Assembly: GCF_000426485.1 (NCBI RefSeq)
Contig: NZ_AUFL01000016.1
Coordinates: 55,120 to 119,119 of the forward strand
Length of the DNA: 64,000 nt
DNA from: Indolivaga capnocytophagoides DSM 22835
Lineage (GTDB): Bacteria; Bacteroidota; Bacteroidia; Bacteroidales; Dysgonomonadaceae
Direction: 5' to 3'
Part shown: positions 28,097-37,942 of the stretch, piece by piece
Position numbering within the stretch: position 1 is the first letter of the stretch
Layout: the number at the start of each line of letters is the position of its first letter
Notes under the pieces: generated by a model
The model's input: the letters and a program-made list of their open reading frames with translations, nothing else
What the model was told of the DNA's origin: nothing
Databases searched by the model: none
Program-made: the position numbers and the translations under genes

Positions 28097-29869
28097 ATGG
28101 ATATAATAAATACACTGTCCTCTACATTTAGAGTATTTTTGGGTAATTCATTAGAAAAATTATTGGGTGAGCTTGGTGAAGAAGTTAAGCATATTATCAA
28201 TAACAATATATTGGAATATCAAGTAGAGGAAGCTAAGAGAAACTTCTATACAAAGACTCTTTTACACCGAATAAATCCTGTTGAATTAAGTAAATTTTAT
28301 CAACCATTATTCGTACGAGAGTATAATATATTTGAAGAATCCGCTATTGGAAATAGAATTTCAACAGAATCCACCAGGAATTTATTTAGTAAATTAAAAA
28401 ATTCTAGGTGCTTAACAATTATCGGCAGTGCAGGAAGTGGAAAAAGTACATTGATAAAAAATTTATTTATTGACTCAATTAAATCAAATTTCAAAATTCC
28501 GATAAAGATAGAGTTAAGGTATCTAAATGAATTTAATGGTTCCCTCTTAGAATACATCAATAATATGGTTTTTAAACTACAAAAATTAGGAACACATGAT
28601 AGAATTATTGAGAGGTTATTAGGCTCTGGCGATTTTATTTTCTTTTTAGATGGTTATGATGAAGTGAGCTCTTCTAAAAAAGCTAAAGTAACAAAAGAAA
28701 TCGATGATATGGTTAAAGTATATAATAAGAATTATTATCTATTGTCTTCAAGGCCATATACAGAAATTGAATTACTACCTCTTTTTGTAAATTACTTAGT
28801 CTGCGACTTATCTGAAAGTGAAATTTCTGAATTTATAGAAAAGCAAATAGAAGAAAGAGAATTATCAAGCAGAATGATTGAAGCTATCGGATTGGAAGCA
28901 AACAAATCATACAAAAGCTTTCTTTCCAATCCACTACTCCTATCTATGTTTATTCTTACTTTTCAATCATATTCCAATATTCCTCAAAAACGCAGTCAGT
29001 TTTACAGTCAAGTGTTTGATACATTGTATTCTACACATGATAGTATGTCAAAGATGGCTTTTGTTAGAGAAAAAGAGAGTGGTTTATCTAGAGACCAGTT
29101 TGTTGAAATTTTAAAGCTATTTTCATTTCTCTCATTTTTTGAGGAAAAATTCATATTTTCAAAAATCTATATTGAGGAAAAATTTTCAGCTATCAAAACG
29201 AAAAAACAGAAACTACATTTTGATAGTGACATTTTACTTAAAGACCTGCAAATAGCAATAAGTATTTTGACTAAGGAAGGTACTGATTACGTGTTTCCTC
29301 ATAGATCATTACAAGAATATTTTGCAGCAACTTATATCGCTTTTTTAGAAGAGTCTAATAAAAATACTATTTACACTAAAATACTTAATTCTCTCTCAAA
29401 AGAATCTTCTACGAAATTAACAGCTAGAGAAAATTTCTATTCCTTGTTAGCAGAACTTGATGAAAGATCTGCAATCGAATTTCTAATTATACCATATTTG
29501 AAAAAATCTCTAACCTTAATTCATGAATTGGATGAAAAGGATGATAAAGACAAAGCCCAAGGTTGCTTTAACCGATTAAAAGCATTTTTTGACTGTTTCT
29601 ATGTTATTTTAAAATATAATCAATTTATACAGCAGAATAATAAACAAATCACAAAATATTCAGCATATAAAAAGATTGAGAAGAAGAACTGGAGAGGGGG
29701 GACAGATGAAAAAAAAATTGCAAATATTTGTAAGAAAAAATTAGCAAAAGTTGACATTATACCTTTTTTAAAAAAGCAAGAAATTGAAATTGAACAATTA
29801 CTTAATACTTTTTCTGAATATTTGGATAGAGAAAGAGAAATAGATGAAGAATTTATTTCATTAATATGA
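28097..29869 (+). CDS. NACHT-type STAND ATPase (bacterial NLR-like)
   Basis: 590 aa. The N-terminal about 100 residues are helical and of unknown type. The NACHT ATPase follows, with Walker A GSAGSGKST (110-118), Walker B FFLDGYDEV (about 182-190, with the doubled acidic end typical of NACHT), the sensor-like LLSSRPYTE, a winged-helix part with the hallmark FPHRSLQEYFAA (400-411), and a short charged helical C-terminus. There are no LRR, TPR or WD repeats inside it. Bacterial NACHT proteins protect against phages (established for several bNACHTs). Which effector this one uses is not evident, as no nuclease or TIR is fused. It is tail to tail with an LRR-TIR gene, 76 bases apart. It is more A+T-rich than the tra genes and was probably acquired. 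Confidence 0.85.
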   Translation: MDIINTLSSTFRVFLGNSLEKLLGELGEEVKHIINNNILEYQVEEAKRNFYTKTLLHRINPVELSKFYQPLFVREYNIFEESAIGNRISTESTRNLFSKLKNSRCLTIIGSAGSGKSTLIKNLFIDSIKSNFKIPIKIELRYLNEFNGSLLEYINNMVFKLQKLGTHDRIIERLLGSGDFIFFLDGYDEVSSSKKAKVTKEIDDMVKVYNKNYYLLSSRPYTEIELLPLFVNYLVCDLSESEISEFIEKQIEERELSSRMIEAIGLEANKSYKSFLSNPLLLSMFILTFQSYSNIPQKRSQFYSQVFDTLYSTHDSMSKMAFVREKESGLSRDQFVEILKLFSFLSFFEEKFIFSKIYIEEKFSAIKTKKQKLHFDSDILLKDLQIAISILTKEGTDYVFPHRSLQEYFAATYIAFLEESNKNTIYTKILNSLSKESSTKLTARENFYSLLAELDERSAIEFLIIPYLKKSLTLIHELDEKDDKDKAQGCFNRLKAFFDCFYVILKYNQFIQQNNKQITKYSAYKKIEKKNWRGGTDEKKIANICKKKLAKVDIIPFLKKQEIEIEQLLNTFSEYLDREREIDEEFISLI

Positions 29870-29945
29870 ATTTGAACTGTCTGGACAACTATGTTAACTT
29901 TTCAGCCAACAATAATTCTTAATAGATTATTCTATTTTTGATTTC

Positions 29946-31100
29946 TTATGTATTAATTATTTCTTTTATTTCTTGCATTAATTTTGTCAATGTTCTTTCT
30001 TGCTCTGCATATGTGCAGTCTTCTAATGTTTTTTCGGGAGCATTTACTGCTTGATATTTACCTATATTTGTATCTGTAAATAGACATGGAGAAAGAATTA
30101 TTGGTAAAATAACAGCTCCATTCTTTTCAGCTTTTTCTAAGAGGTGTGGGACTTCCTTTCGCATAACAAATTGAGATGCGATAAAATCTGCTGAAATTAG
30201 TAATATCGCAATATTTGCTTTATCCATCGATTCTTGTATTGATTTTAACCATTCATCTCCGGTTTTAATTCTAGTATCTTCCCAAATATCAAAATTTAGA
30301 TTTAAGTTTTTTAATCCTTCTAGATGTATTATTACTCGATTTAGCCAGTCCTTGTTTGAGTGAGCATAACTAATGAATATATGAGGAGATTTTTCTTCTG
30401 TTGTTGTTTGCACCATTTCTTCACTTTCTACATAAAAACTGTAATTGCTTAATTTAGATGATTTTATCGCATTTCCCTTTATTCGGGAGAGCACAAGGTA
30501 TTCTGTATTTGTTTTTGAAGGTAGCTCTATAGTTGAAAAAGCATATATATTTTTTAACTGTTGTTCTAAAACTAACTCCAAACTAAAGTCTTCAACGGGA
30601 TTATCGTTAATCCATATTGATTCTAGGCTGGTAATATTTTTCAACCATTTCAAATTTTTTAGTTTGTTCTTACTAATATTAAGCTTTTCTATTGTCTTAG
30701 GCAGAATTTCAGAATCAATATACTCTATATTATTATTCTGAATCATCAAAATTTTGAGATATTTTAGCTTTAGAATTTGTTTGGGAATTGTTTTGAGTTG
30801 ATTATGGGATAGTATCAAAATTTTCAATCTCTTTAGATTAAATAGACCTGCTTGTAATAGTTTTAGTTTATTATTTGAAAGATCTAATACTTCAAGTTTA
30901 TTTAATTTATCAATATCTTTAGGAATCTTACTTAACCCATTATTTGATAGATTGAGCTTTTTTAAATTGGTACAGAAAAAGACCTCTTTAGGGATCTCTA
31001 TTAACCCCCGATTAGAAAGATTTAAAGAGGTTATCTGAGTATTTGTTTTTGCATTGATCTGAATCATACCAATCTCATTTTTAATTATTATCTTTGCCAA
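29946..31100 (-). CDS. LRR-TIR protein
   Basis: 384 aa. About six to seven leucine-rich repeats (residues about 22-170) keep the L..L.LSNN.L..IP spacing. A linker (about 171-235) leads to a C-terminal TIR domain (239-384): HIFISYAHSNKDWLNRV, then FDIWEDTRIKTGDEWLKSI, then ILLISADFIASQFVMRKEV. Glu316 sits where the catalytic NADase glutamate of TIR domains is expected. Bacterial TIRs make signals from NAD+ or deplete it during phage infection (established). An LRR front end would be the sensing or scaffolding part, which is inference. It has no ATPase domain of its own, unlike plant TIR-NBS-LRR proteins. The neighbouring NACHT could supply one. Confidence 0.85.
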   Translation of the reverse strand: MAKIIIKNEIGMIQINAKTNTQITSLNLSNRGLIEIPKEVFFCTNLKKLNLSNNGLSKIPKDIDKLNKLEVLDLSNNKLKLLQAGLFNLKRLKILILSHNQLKTIPKQILKLKYLKILMIQNNNIEYIDSEILPKTIEKLNISKNKLKNLKWLKNITSLESIWINDNPVEDFSLELVLEQQLKNIYAFSTIELPSKTNTEYLVLSRIKGNAIKSSKLSNYSFYVESEEMVQTTTEEKSPHIFISYAHSNKDWLNRVIIHLEGLKNLNLNFDIWEDTRIKTGDEWLKSIQESMDKANIAILLISADFIASQFVMRKEVPHLLEKAEKNGAVILPIILSPCLFTDTNIGKYQAVNAPEKTLEDCTYAEQERTLTKLMQEIKEIINT

Positions 31101-31226
31101 ACTCGGTCTATGGTGGGTAGCGAGTCTAAATAAAGAAGCCGAAAAACTTTAGGCACCAAATTCAAATGGGGACTAAAGAGTTTCACTTCTGCTACGGCAT
31201 CCACTCATTAATACATTAATGTATAT

Positions 31227-31281
31227 CTGTTTCCAGAAACACTGGAAACAGTATTGAACCTCTTGGAAAAATCAAGAGGTT
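31227..31281. terminator. Two perfect hairpins between LRR-TIR and mobC
   Basis: CTGTTTCCAG (31227-31236) pairs with CTGGAAACAG (31242-31251). AACCTCTTG (31257-31265) pairs with CAAGAGGTT (31273-31281), followed by a T-rich tail on the plus strand. Both lie just past the mobC stop, so one or both may end the mobC message. The plus-strand tail is the better terminator. The rest of the 31101-31302 gap holds nothing recognisable. Confidence 0.55.
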
Positions 31282-31302
31282 CTCTCTTTTACAAATGTAA
31301 TA

Positions 31303-33303
31303 TTATTTCTTCACCAACTTACTCAACTTAGGATCTTTCATAATCCGATCCATTTCAATTTCAACAATCTGCGTAATATCTTTCTTAATCGTATAGTAAT
31401 TATTTTCAATGACATCTTTCATTGACTTGTTATAAACCTCTTGAAAATTCATAATAACAGGTATCTGTTTGAACTGTTTCGTTTCAGTAGATACCTTTTC
31501 TGTATCCACAACAATCTGAGCATGAAATATCTTCTGTTCAATTCGTTCTTCAAAATTATCGGAAACAGAACCGACAAACATGCCCTGGGTGAGTGTTGAT
31601 ATTTTAGATGCCGGAATCAAAGCATCTAATTGAGTATTAATCGTAGTCGATTTATCCTGTTTATTAATAGTCATCGATTGCCGTTTCTGCAATACTTTCC
31701 CGAATCGATCTGATAAATTCTTAGCAGTGTCACCAACTACTTGTCCAGAAAAAATATTACCGACCGTATTCATTACAACATCAGCTTCTTCACGTCCATA
31801 ATCACGAGTCAATTGCGATATATCCTGAAATCCCAGACAAACAGCGACTTTATTACTTCGGGCAGTTGCAATCAGATTATCCAACCCACGAAAATAGATA
31901 GTCGGTAACTCATCAATAATAACGGATGATTTAAGCAAACCTTTCTTATTGATTAACTTTACGATACGGCTATTGTATAATCCTAAAGCTGCACCGTAAA
32001 TGTTTTGCCTATCGGGGTTATTACCAACACATAATATTTTCGGAGCATCGGGATTATTAATATCCAATGTAAAATCATTACCTGACATCACCCAATAGAG
32101 TTGTGGCGAAATCATTCTTGACAATGGAATTTTCGCACTAGCAATCTGTCCTTGCAATTGTTCTTGTGCATTACCATGCCATGCATCCATGAAAGGAGAA
32201 AGATAGTTTTCTAATTGCGGATAGGATGTCAAAATAGGAAATATTTCTTTATACGGTTTATTCAGAAATTCAATCGCATGAGGAAACGTACAATACTTAC
32301 CTCCATCGTATAATTTGAGATACCAGATAATTGCAGCTAACAGAATAATTGGTGATTCCACAAAAAAGTCACCTTGCTTCTGTATCCATGTTTTATTTAA
32401 GTTCAACATAATTGTATAGGCTGATTCATAAGCATCTGAAATATCCGTCATAAATTCAGGTGCAATCGGATTACAACGATGACTACGCTCAGGATTATCA
32501 AAATTGATAACATAAAATTGAGGATCAACATTATATCTATCTGCATACTGCAACATCTTATTATAGGCTATTGTTGATAAATCAGGATATTTAAAATCAT
32601 AACAGTACAGAGCAAAGCCTTTACTTATCTGTTGATCTATGTAATTATTGACTACCGCAAAAGACTTACCGCTACCGGGAGTTCCAAGTACAATAGTTGC
32701 CCGAAAAGGATTAACCACATTAATCCATCCCTTATGTTGTTTCTTCTGATACTGAAATAATGTAGGCAGATTGACCGAGTATTCATTTTCCTTGAGCTGC
32801 GTTTCCTGCATAAAACTTTCGTTCTCCATATTAAAAACATCTTCCATCAGATTCGTTTTCAGTAAACGACTCATCCATAATCCACCCATCAACAACAGAA
32901 TGTAGCCAATTGTCATTGTGAATATATATAAGGCTGTATTCGCCACTAACGGCAGAGGGAGAGCTAATATCCACCAATTGAGAAAAAAGAATATAAAACC
33001 GAAAAATAAGAAAACATAGATTTTATTCCAAGTTATTTTTTCCTCTTTTACTCCTTTCGTTCCTAAACAGGATAGAGCCAGAAATACGACTGCAAAAAGT
33101 TTTGTCCAAAGAATATGTGAAAACAATCCGGCTGTATTCTGAAAGTTGAGCAGAATTTTATCTACAACGCCGATATTAATGCCCATCTTCCAAATGGACT
33201 GATAACAGAACCAATATATATGGATAACCACAAATAAAATACTAATGGCTCGCATGAATTCCATTACTTTAGCGAGTCCTCTCAAGTCATCTTCGTTTTG
33301 CAT
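31303..33303 (-). CDS. mobC: MobC-type conjugative coupling protein (VirD4/TraG family)
   Basis: 666 aa from ATG 33303, where the usual MQNEDDLRGLAKVMEFMRAI start lies. The extra 22 codons upstream do not fit. Four hydrophobic segments (within about 15-145) anchor it in the inner membrane. Walker A reads LGTPGSGKS (206-214), Walker B is near SSVIIDELPTIYFRG, and ARSNKVAVCLGFQDISQL is the usual coupling-protein glutamine region. It hands the relaxase-bound DNA strand to the secretion channel. In CTnDOT mobA, mobB and mobC are contiguous, but here mobC is split off by about 4.6 kb of cargo. Confidence 0.88.
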   Translation of the reverse strand: MQNEDDLRGLAKVMEFMRAISILFVVIHIYWFCYQSIWKMGINIGVVDKILLNFQNTAGLFSHILWTKLFAVVFLALSCLGTKGVKEEKITWNKIYVFLFFGFIFFFLNWWILALPLPLVANTALYIFTMTIGYILLLMGGLWMSRLLKTNLMEDVFNMENESFMQETQLKENEYSVNLPTLFQYQKKQHKGWINVVNPFRATIVLGTPGSGKSFAVVNNYIDQQISKGFALYCYDFKYPDLSTIAYNKMLQYADRYNVDPQFYVINFDNPERSHRCNPIAPEFMTDISDAYESAYTIMLNLNKTWIQKQGDFFVESPIILLAAIIWYLKLYDGGKYCTFPHAIEFLNKPYKEIFPILTSYPQLENYLSPFMDAWHGNAQEQLQGQIASAKIPLSRMISPQLYWVMSGNDFTLDINNPDAPKILCVGNNPDRQNIYGAALGLYNSRIVKLINKKGLLKSSVIIDELPTIYFRGLDNLIATARSNKVAVCLGFQDISQLTRDYGREEADVVMNTVGNIFSGQVVGDTAKNLSDRFGKVLQKRQSMTINKQDKSTTINTQLDALIPASKISTLTQGMFVGSVSDNFEERIEQKIFHAQIVVDTEKVSTETKQFKQIPVIMNFQEVYNKSMKDVIENNYYTIKKDITQIVEIEMDRIMKDPKLSKLVKK

Positions 33304-33475
33304 ATTTTTGATTTTTAATTTCAAAAATATAGACATTAATGATTGAGATATAAGACATTTTAATGCCAATATTGGACATATATAAATTCTGACTATTATT
33401 AAATAAATATTTATTCTAAAACAAAAAATGTATCAAAAAATCTTAATATCTTAGTGTATTGTTAAAAATAATTCT

Positions 33476-36406
33476 ATGAATACAACAAATGAAAGAGGTT
33501 CTCAATGGAGAAGGTGGGATCTACATGTACATACAAAAGAAACAAATAAGAATGATAATTTTGAATCTTCTGATTTTAATATTTTTTGCAAGTCTCTATT
33601 TCAAAAAGCACTAGAAAAAGGAATAGCAGCAATAGGCATTACAGATTATTATAGTATAGATAATTATAAAAAAGTTTTAGAATACCAATTATCCATAGAC
33701 GAGAATACTGACTTTAACATAGAGGAAAGAGCGAAAATTAGAAATATATTACTTCTACCCAACGTGGAATTAAGAATGCTTCCAGTTGGAGATAAAGGGC
33801 GATTGGTTAACATTCACTGCATATTTAATCCGTTTATATTAGACAAAATAGATAATTTTTTTTTTAATGCTATAGAATATTCTTCTGGTGATATTAACTA
33901 TAAGATGAATAGAAATGGGTTTATTGAATTAGGTAAATATCTACAGCCTAATATTGAGGAGCTAACAGCATATAAGAAAGGAATAGAGAACTTTATTGTA
34001 TCTATAGATCAACTATCAAAGTTATTAAAGAGTAATTCTACTTTAAGGGATAATATTATAGTTATTGTTAGTAATACCAAACATGATGGAGCCTCTTCAT
34101 TTCAAAAACATCATGAATTTTTCACTTCTGATGCTGGTAGTTTAGAAGCTTTAAGAAAATCTATATACATAATCTCAGACTGTATTTTTTCAGGTAATCC
34201 CGAAGATAGACTATATTTTTTGGGAAAATCCGTAGATACTCCACGACAAGTTATAGCTAAGTGTGGCTCACTTAAAGCTTGTATTCATGGTTCAGACGCA
34301 CACTCAGAAGAGAAATTATTTGAACCTGATTTAAACAGATATTGCTGGATCAAGTCAGACTTAACATTTGAAGGACTTAAACAAATTATATATGAACCAG
34401 AGCAAAGAGTTAGAATTCAAGAATCCATACCTGACATTAAAGATGATAAACTAATTATCGACGAAGTCCAATTTATAGATAAACATGGTAGATTCCGCCC
34501 AACTAGCATCAAATTTAATAAGAATCTTAATGTTATTATTGGTGGTAAATCCTCTGGTAAATCAATCTTACTATATAATATAGCAAAAGCATTATTGACA
34601 GATAGAACCATATTAAGAAAAGAAAAACCTAAAGAAGCTGAATATAAATATGATTTTTTAGGAAATGACTTTGATTTTATTGTGAAAATTTCATCAGGGC
34701 AAATTTGCTCTATAAATAGGGCCGATAATGAAGCTAGTATAATGCCGGAAATTAAATATATTCCACAAAATCATCTATCTAAGCTTGCAGATCCAGAAGA
34801 GAACAAAACAGGAAATGAACTTAGAAAATTAGTTAGAGGATTATTGTTGGAAGACGACACATATAATTATAAATATCAAGAGTTTATAAGTATTCTAAAA
34901 CAAAATGATCAGAAAAGAGAATTTTTGATCAATAACTATTTTGTAATTAAAGATGAGTTAGACCTATTACAAAAAGAGAGAATTGTAAAAGGAGATGAAA
35001 ATGTTTTAATATCAAATATAACAACGACAAACGAAAAAATAACAAAACTAAAAGAAAGTGTCGGATTATCAGACTCTCAAATTCAAGAATATAACTTATA
35101 CAATGATGAATTGAATAAAATAAACATTAAACTTGAAATTATTAATTCTGATTTTTGGAGAGTCAAAGCTTTAAACGAAAAAATAATAGGAACTTTAAAC
35201 CAAGTTATTTCAGAAATAGAAGTCTCTAAGACTTCTTTGAGTGAAGAGTCAAAATCATTTCTGACGCCATATTATCAAACTGTAACAAGTGCTCGAGACT
35301 CAATCTCCAATTTATCTAATCTTATTAAATTAAATGAAAATAATTATTTTGTGCATGAAAATTTATTTAGTCAACAACTTACATCTAAAAATCAAAGAAA
35401 AAATGAATTGATTAAATTATTAGAACCTTTCGTTAAAAATGAAGAAATAAAAAAACAAATTTCAGATTTAGAGAAAATAGCTCAAGAGGATGCTCAAAAA
35501 CTAAGAGTTATTGCACAAATAAAAGGAGATATAAAGAGCCGCGAAGATCTATTATCTGAGGAAAAAACAAAGATATTCAAATTGTTTAAAGAAAATTTTT
35601 TCGAGTATAAATCCATTATTTCAAATATGGATGAGAGAACTAAGTCTTTACTCAATGACAATATGCACATTTTTGGAAATCCTCAATATAATTTTCCTAA
35701 ACTAAGAAAGAATATAGAGCAAATAAGTGATGGAAGAACTCAATCATATAAGATTTATCCGACATTGTTTCATGAAGACCTTATTGGCTCCTCATCTTTT
35801 AATATTGATGATATTACAAATGAATTGATTAAGGTTTTTGAAGCTATTACAGAATCTAAGATTTATAGATTAAAAGATCGAATAGATATAAAAACCGCTA
35901 TAAAAATATTATTAGATGATTATTTCTTCGATAATTGGGATGTACAATACGATGGAGATAACTTAGGTGATATGTCTGCAGGAAAAGCCAGCTTTGTCAT
36001 ACTTATGCTAATAATTGGCTTAAGTAAATCAAAAGCTCCAATATTAATAGATCAGCCTGAAGATAATTTGGACAATAGATCAATATCCAAAGACTTGGTT
36101 GAGTATATTAAAAAGAAAAAAGAAGAGAGACAGATTATTCTTATCACCCATAATCCCAATATTGTAGTTAACGCTGACGCTGAAAATATTATTGTAGCTA
36201 ATCAAAAAGGACAAAATGATAGAAATACATCTAGCCCTTATCAGTTTGATTATATTAATGGAGCCTTAGAGAATACGAAATCAGCTGATATCAATGAAAC
36301 AGATATATTGAAAAGTATGGGAATACGAGAACATATTGCTGATATTGTTGAGGGAGGAGAAGATGCTTTTATGAAAAGAGAATTAAAATATGGTTTTAAA
36401 TTATAG
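33476..36406 (+). CDS. TrlF-like PHP-domain / ABC-type ATPase fusion
   Basis: 976 aa. A PHP phosphoesterase-like domain has DLHVHT (15-20), AAIGITDYY and HGSDAHSE (271-278), the metal-binding His and Asp residues. An SMC/RecN-like ATPase follows: Walker A GGKSSGKS (356-363), a coiled-coil-rich middle (about 450-760), a signature-like DMSAGK (832-837), Walker B LIDQPED (857-863) and the switch His in ITHNPN (His892). The order matches what is annotated as the TrlF family. Large PHP-SMC-type proteins lie in many defence islands. The substrate is unknown, and a nucleic-acid role is inferred from the PHP plus SMC pairing. It sits inside the mob operon on the opposite strand and is visibly more A+T-rich than its neighbours. 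Confidence 0.8.
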   Translation: MNTTNERGSQWRRWDLHVHTKETNKNDNFESSDFNIFCKSLFQKALEKGIAAIGITDYYSIDNYKKVLEYQLSIDENTDFNIEERAKIRNILLLPNVELRMLPVGDKGRLVNIHCIFNPFILDKIDNFFFNAIEYSSGDINYKMNRNGFIELGKYLQPNIEELTAYKKGIENFIVSIDQLSKLLKSNSTLRDNIIVIVSNTKHDGASSFQKHHEFFTSDAGSLEALRKSIYIISDCIFSGNPEDRLYFLGKSVDTPRQVIAKCGSLKACIHGSDAHSEEKLFEPDLNRYCWIKSDLTFEGLKQIIYEPEQRVRIQESIPDIKDDKLIIDEVQFIDKHGRFRPTSIKFNKNLNVIIGGKSSGKSILLYNIAKALLTDRTILRKEKPKEAEYKYDFLGNDFDFIVKISSGQICSINRADNEASIMPEIKYIPQNHLSKLADPEENKTGNELRKLVRGLLLEDDTYNYKYQEFISILKQNDQKREFLINNYFVIKDELDLLQKERIVKGDENVLISNITTTNEKITKLKESVGLSDSQIQEYNLYNDELNKINIKLEIINSDFWRVKALNEKIIGTLNQVISEIEVSKTSLSEESKSFLTPYYQTVTSARDSISNLSNLIKLNENNYFVHENLFSQQLTSKNQRKNELIKLLEPFVKNEEIKKQISDLEKIAQEDAQKLRVIAQIKGDIKSREDLLSEEKTKIFKLFKENFFEYKSIISNMDERTKSLLNDNMHIFGNPQYNFPKLRKNIEQISDGRTQSYKIYPTLFHEDLIGSSSFNIDDITNELIKVFEAITESKIYRLKDRIDIKTAIKILLDDYFFDNWDVQYDGDNLGDMSAGKASFVILMLIIGLSKSKAPILIDQPEDNLDNRSISKDLVEYIKKKKEERQIILITHNPNIVVNADAENIIVANQKGQNDRNTSSPYQFDYINGALENTKSADINETDILKSMGIREHIADIVEGGEDAFMKRELKYGFKL

Positions 36407-36514
36407 TTGGAGTTGTTAAAGGTGATAACTAATTTGTAGTAAATAAGATGAAATAATCTTGATCAGCCAATTATATAGACAACCTACAACTGTCAGATTA
36501 AGTCTTAGCTATTA

Positions 36515-36522
36515 CAAATTGA
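36515..36522 (+). repeat. Target-site duplication, left copy
   Basis: CAAATTGA directly precedes the left IS end and recurs at 37931-37938 directly after the right end. An added G extends the match to 9 bases, so the exact boundary is uncertain by one base. Confidence 0.75.
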
Positions 36523-37930
36523 GGTACTGTCCCTAATTTTGTGTAAACGTCAACTACAAGGTTAAAGCTTTATCATATAAATTCTTTCAAATCTCCCCCC
36601 CAAAAAAACGGGGGAGTTTGAGAGGATTTTTCTTTACCGGTTCACTCTTTCTCCAAAGATAACCAAAAACTGATTAAAAATAATCCCCCAGTTCCAAACA
36701 GGCTGAGTCCACTTCTTTTCGATTTCATTGATAGCCAGATATACAGACTTCTTCAAGGCATCATCCGTGGGGAACGAGAGTTTGTTTTTAGTGTACTTCC
36801 TAATTTTTCCATTCAGGTTTTCAATCAGATTTGTGGTATAAATAATCTTACGGATTTCAAGGGGAAAATCATAGAATGAAGTAAGCTCATCCCAGTTATT
36901 ACGCCAGGAACGTATTGCATAAGGATATTTAGAACCCCATTTTTGTTCAAACAAGTCAAGTTCAGAACTGGCTGCATTTTTGGTGGGAGCATTGTAAACG
37001 TTCTTTAAATCGGATGTAAATTCCTTCTTCTCTTTCCATACTACATAACGACAGGAATTGCGGATTTGATGGACTACGCATATTTGTGTAGTTGATTCAG
37101 GAAAGACTGTCTTTATGGTATCTGTAAAGCCGCTCAGGTTGTCAGTTACAGTTATCAGGATATCTTCTACTCCACGCGCCTTTAAATCGGTGAGAACACC
37201 CATCCAAAACGAGGCCGATTCTGTTTTACCAACCCACATACCCAAGACTTCTTTAAAGCCATCCTTATTTATTCCTACACACAAATAGACAGTCTTATTG
37301 ATGACTTTGCCATTTTCCCTGACTTTGAAAACTATGCCATCCATCCAAACGATTAGATACAGGCTGTCTAATGGGCGGTTTTGCCATTCCTGAGCTAATT
37401 GAGTTACTTTATTTGTTATGATAGAGATAGCCGATGTGGAGAGGTTTATACCATATATCTCATGCATCTCTGATTCTATATCTGAAACACTCATACCTTT
37501 GGCATACAAAGAGATGACCAACTTTTCAATATTCAACCCCCGGCTTTGATATTTGGGAACGATAACCGGCTCAAACTCACTTTCTCTATCCCGGGGAATT
37601 TCAATAACCGATTCTCCATGTTTGCCCTGAATCTTTTTAGGATAACTGCCATTACGGGAATTACCCGTATTAATGCCGTCTTTTGAGCCTTTTTCATAAC
37701 CTAAATGAGAATCCATCTCGCCCTGAAGCATTCCTTCATAAACCTTGACATGAAGCTCACTGATGAAAGCTTCTACATCTTCCTGGTTCTTGAACTGACT
37801 CAGGAACTCCTTACTTAAAAAATCTTTCGGTATGTCCATAATACTTACTTTTGATAAAGTTATTAATAAATGAAAAACTACAAGCCTTACAACCTGTAGT
37901 TTTCATTTACACAATATTATGGACACTGTC
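36523..37930 (-). mobile_element. IS256-family insertion sequence, about 1.41 kb
   Basis: It is bounded by imperfect inverted repeats of about 25 bases that share TGTCC.TAAT.TTGTGTAAA (left from 36523, right inward from 37930) and flanked by an 8-base direct repeat of target DNA. It contains one intact transposase gene on the minus strand. The intact gene, matching ends and exact target duplication point to a recent insertion between the TrlF-like gene and mobB. Confidence 0.85.
36634..37839 (-). CDS. IS256-family transposase (Mutator type)
   Basis: 401 aa, full family length. Family marks are the opening [30 protein letters not shown], then [14 protein letters not shown], the first catalytic Asp in [38 protein letters not shown] with the second Asp, [12 protein letters not shown], and the region with the catalytic Glu near [19 protein letters not shown]. 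It should cut and join the ends described for the enclosing element. No frameshift is seen. Confidence 0.93.
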   Translation of the reverse strand: MDIPKDFLSKEFLSQFKNQEDVEAFISELHVKVYEGMLQGEMDSHLGYEKGSKDGINTGNSRNGSYPKKIQGKHGESVIEIPRDRESEFEPVIVPKYQSRGLNIEKLVISLYAKGMSVSDIESEMHEIYGINLSTSAISIITNKVTQLAQEWQNRPLDSLYLIVWMDGIVFKVRENGKVINKTVYLCVGINKDGFKEVLGMWVGKTESASFWMGVLTDLKARGVEDILITVTDNLSGFTDTIKTVFPESTTQICVVHQIRNSCRYVVWKEKKEFTSDLKNVYNAPTKNAASSELDLFEQKWGSKYPYAIRSWRNNWDELTSFYDFPLEIRKIIYTTNLIENLNGKIRKYTKNKLSFPTDDALKKSVYLAINEIEKKWTQPVWNWGIIFNQFLVIFGERVNR

Positions 37931-37938
37931 CAAATTGA
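37931..37938 (+). repeat. Target-site duplication, right copy
   Basis: CAAATTGA, identical to the copy at 36515-36522, lies a few bases beyond the mobB stop. Confidence 0.75.
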
Positions 37939-37942
37939 GAGA

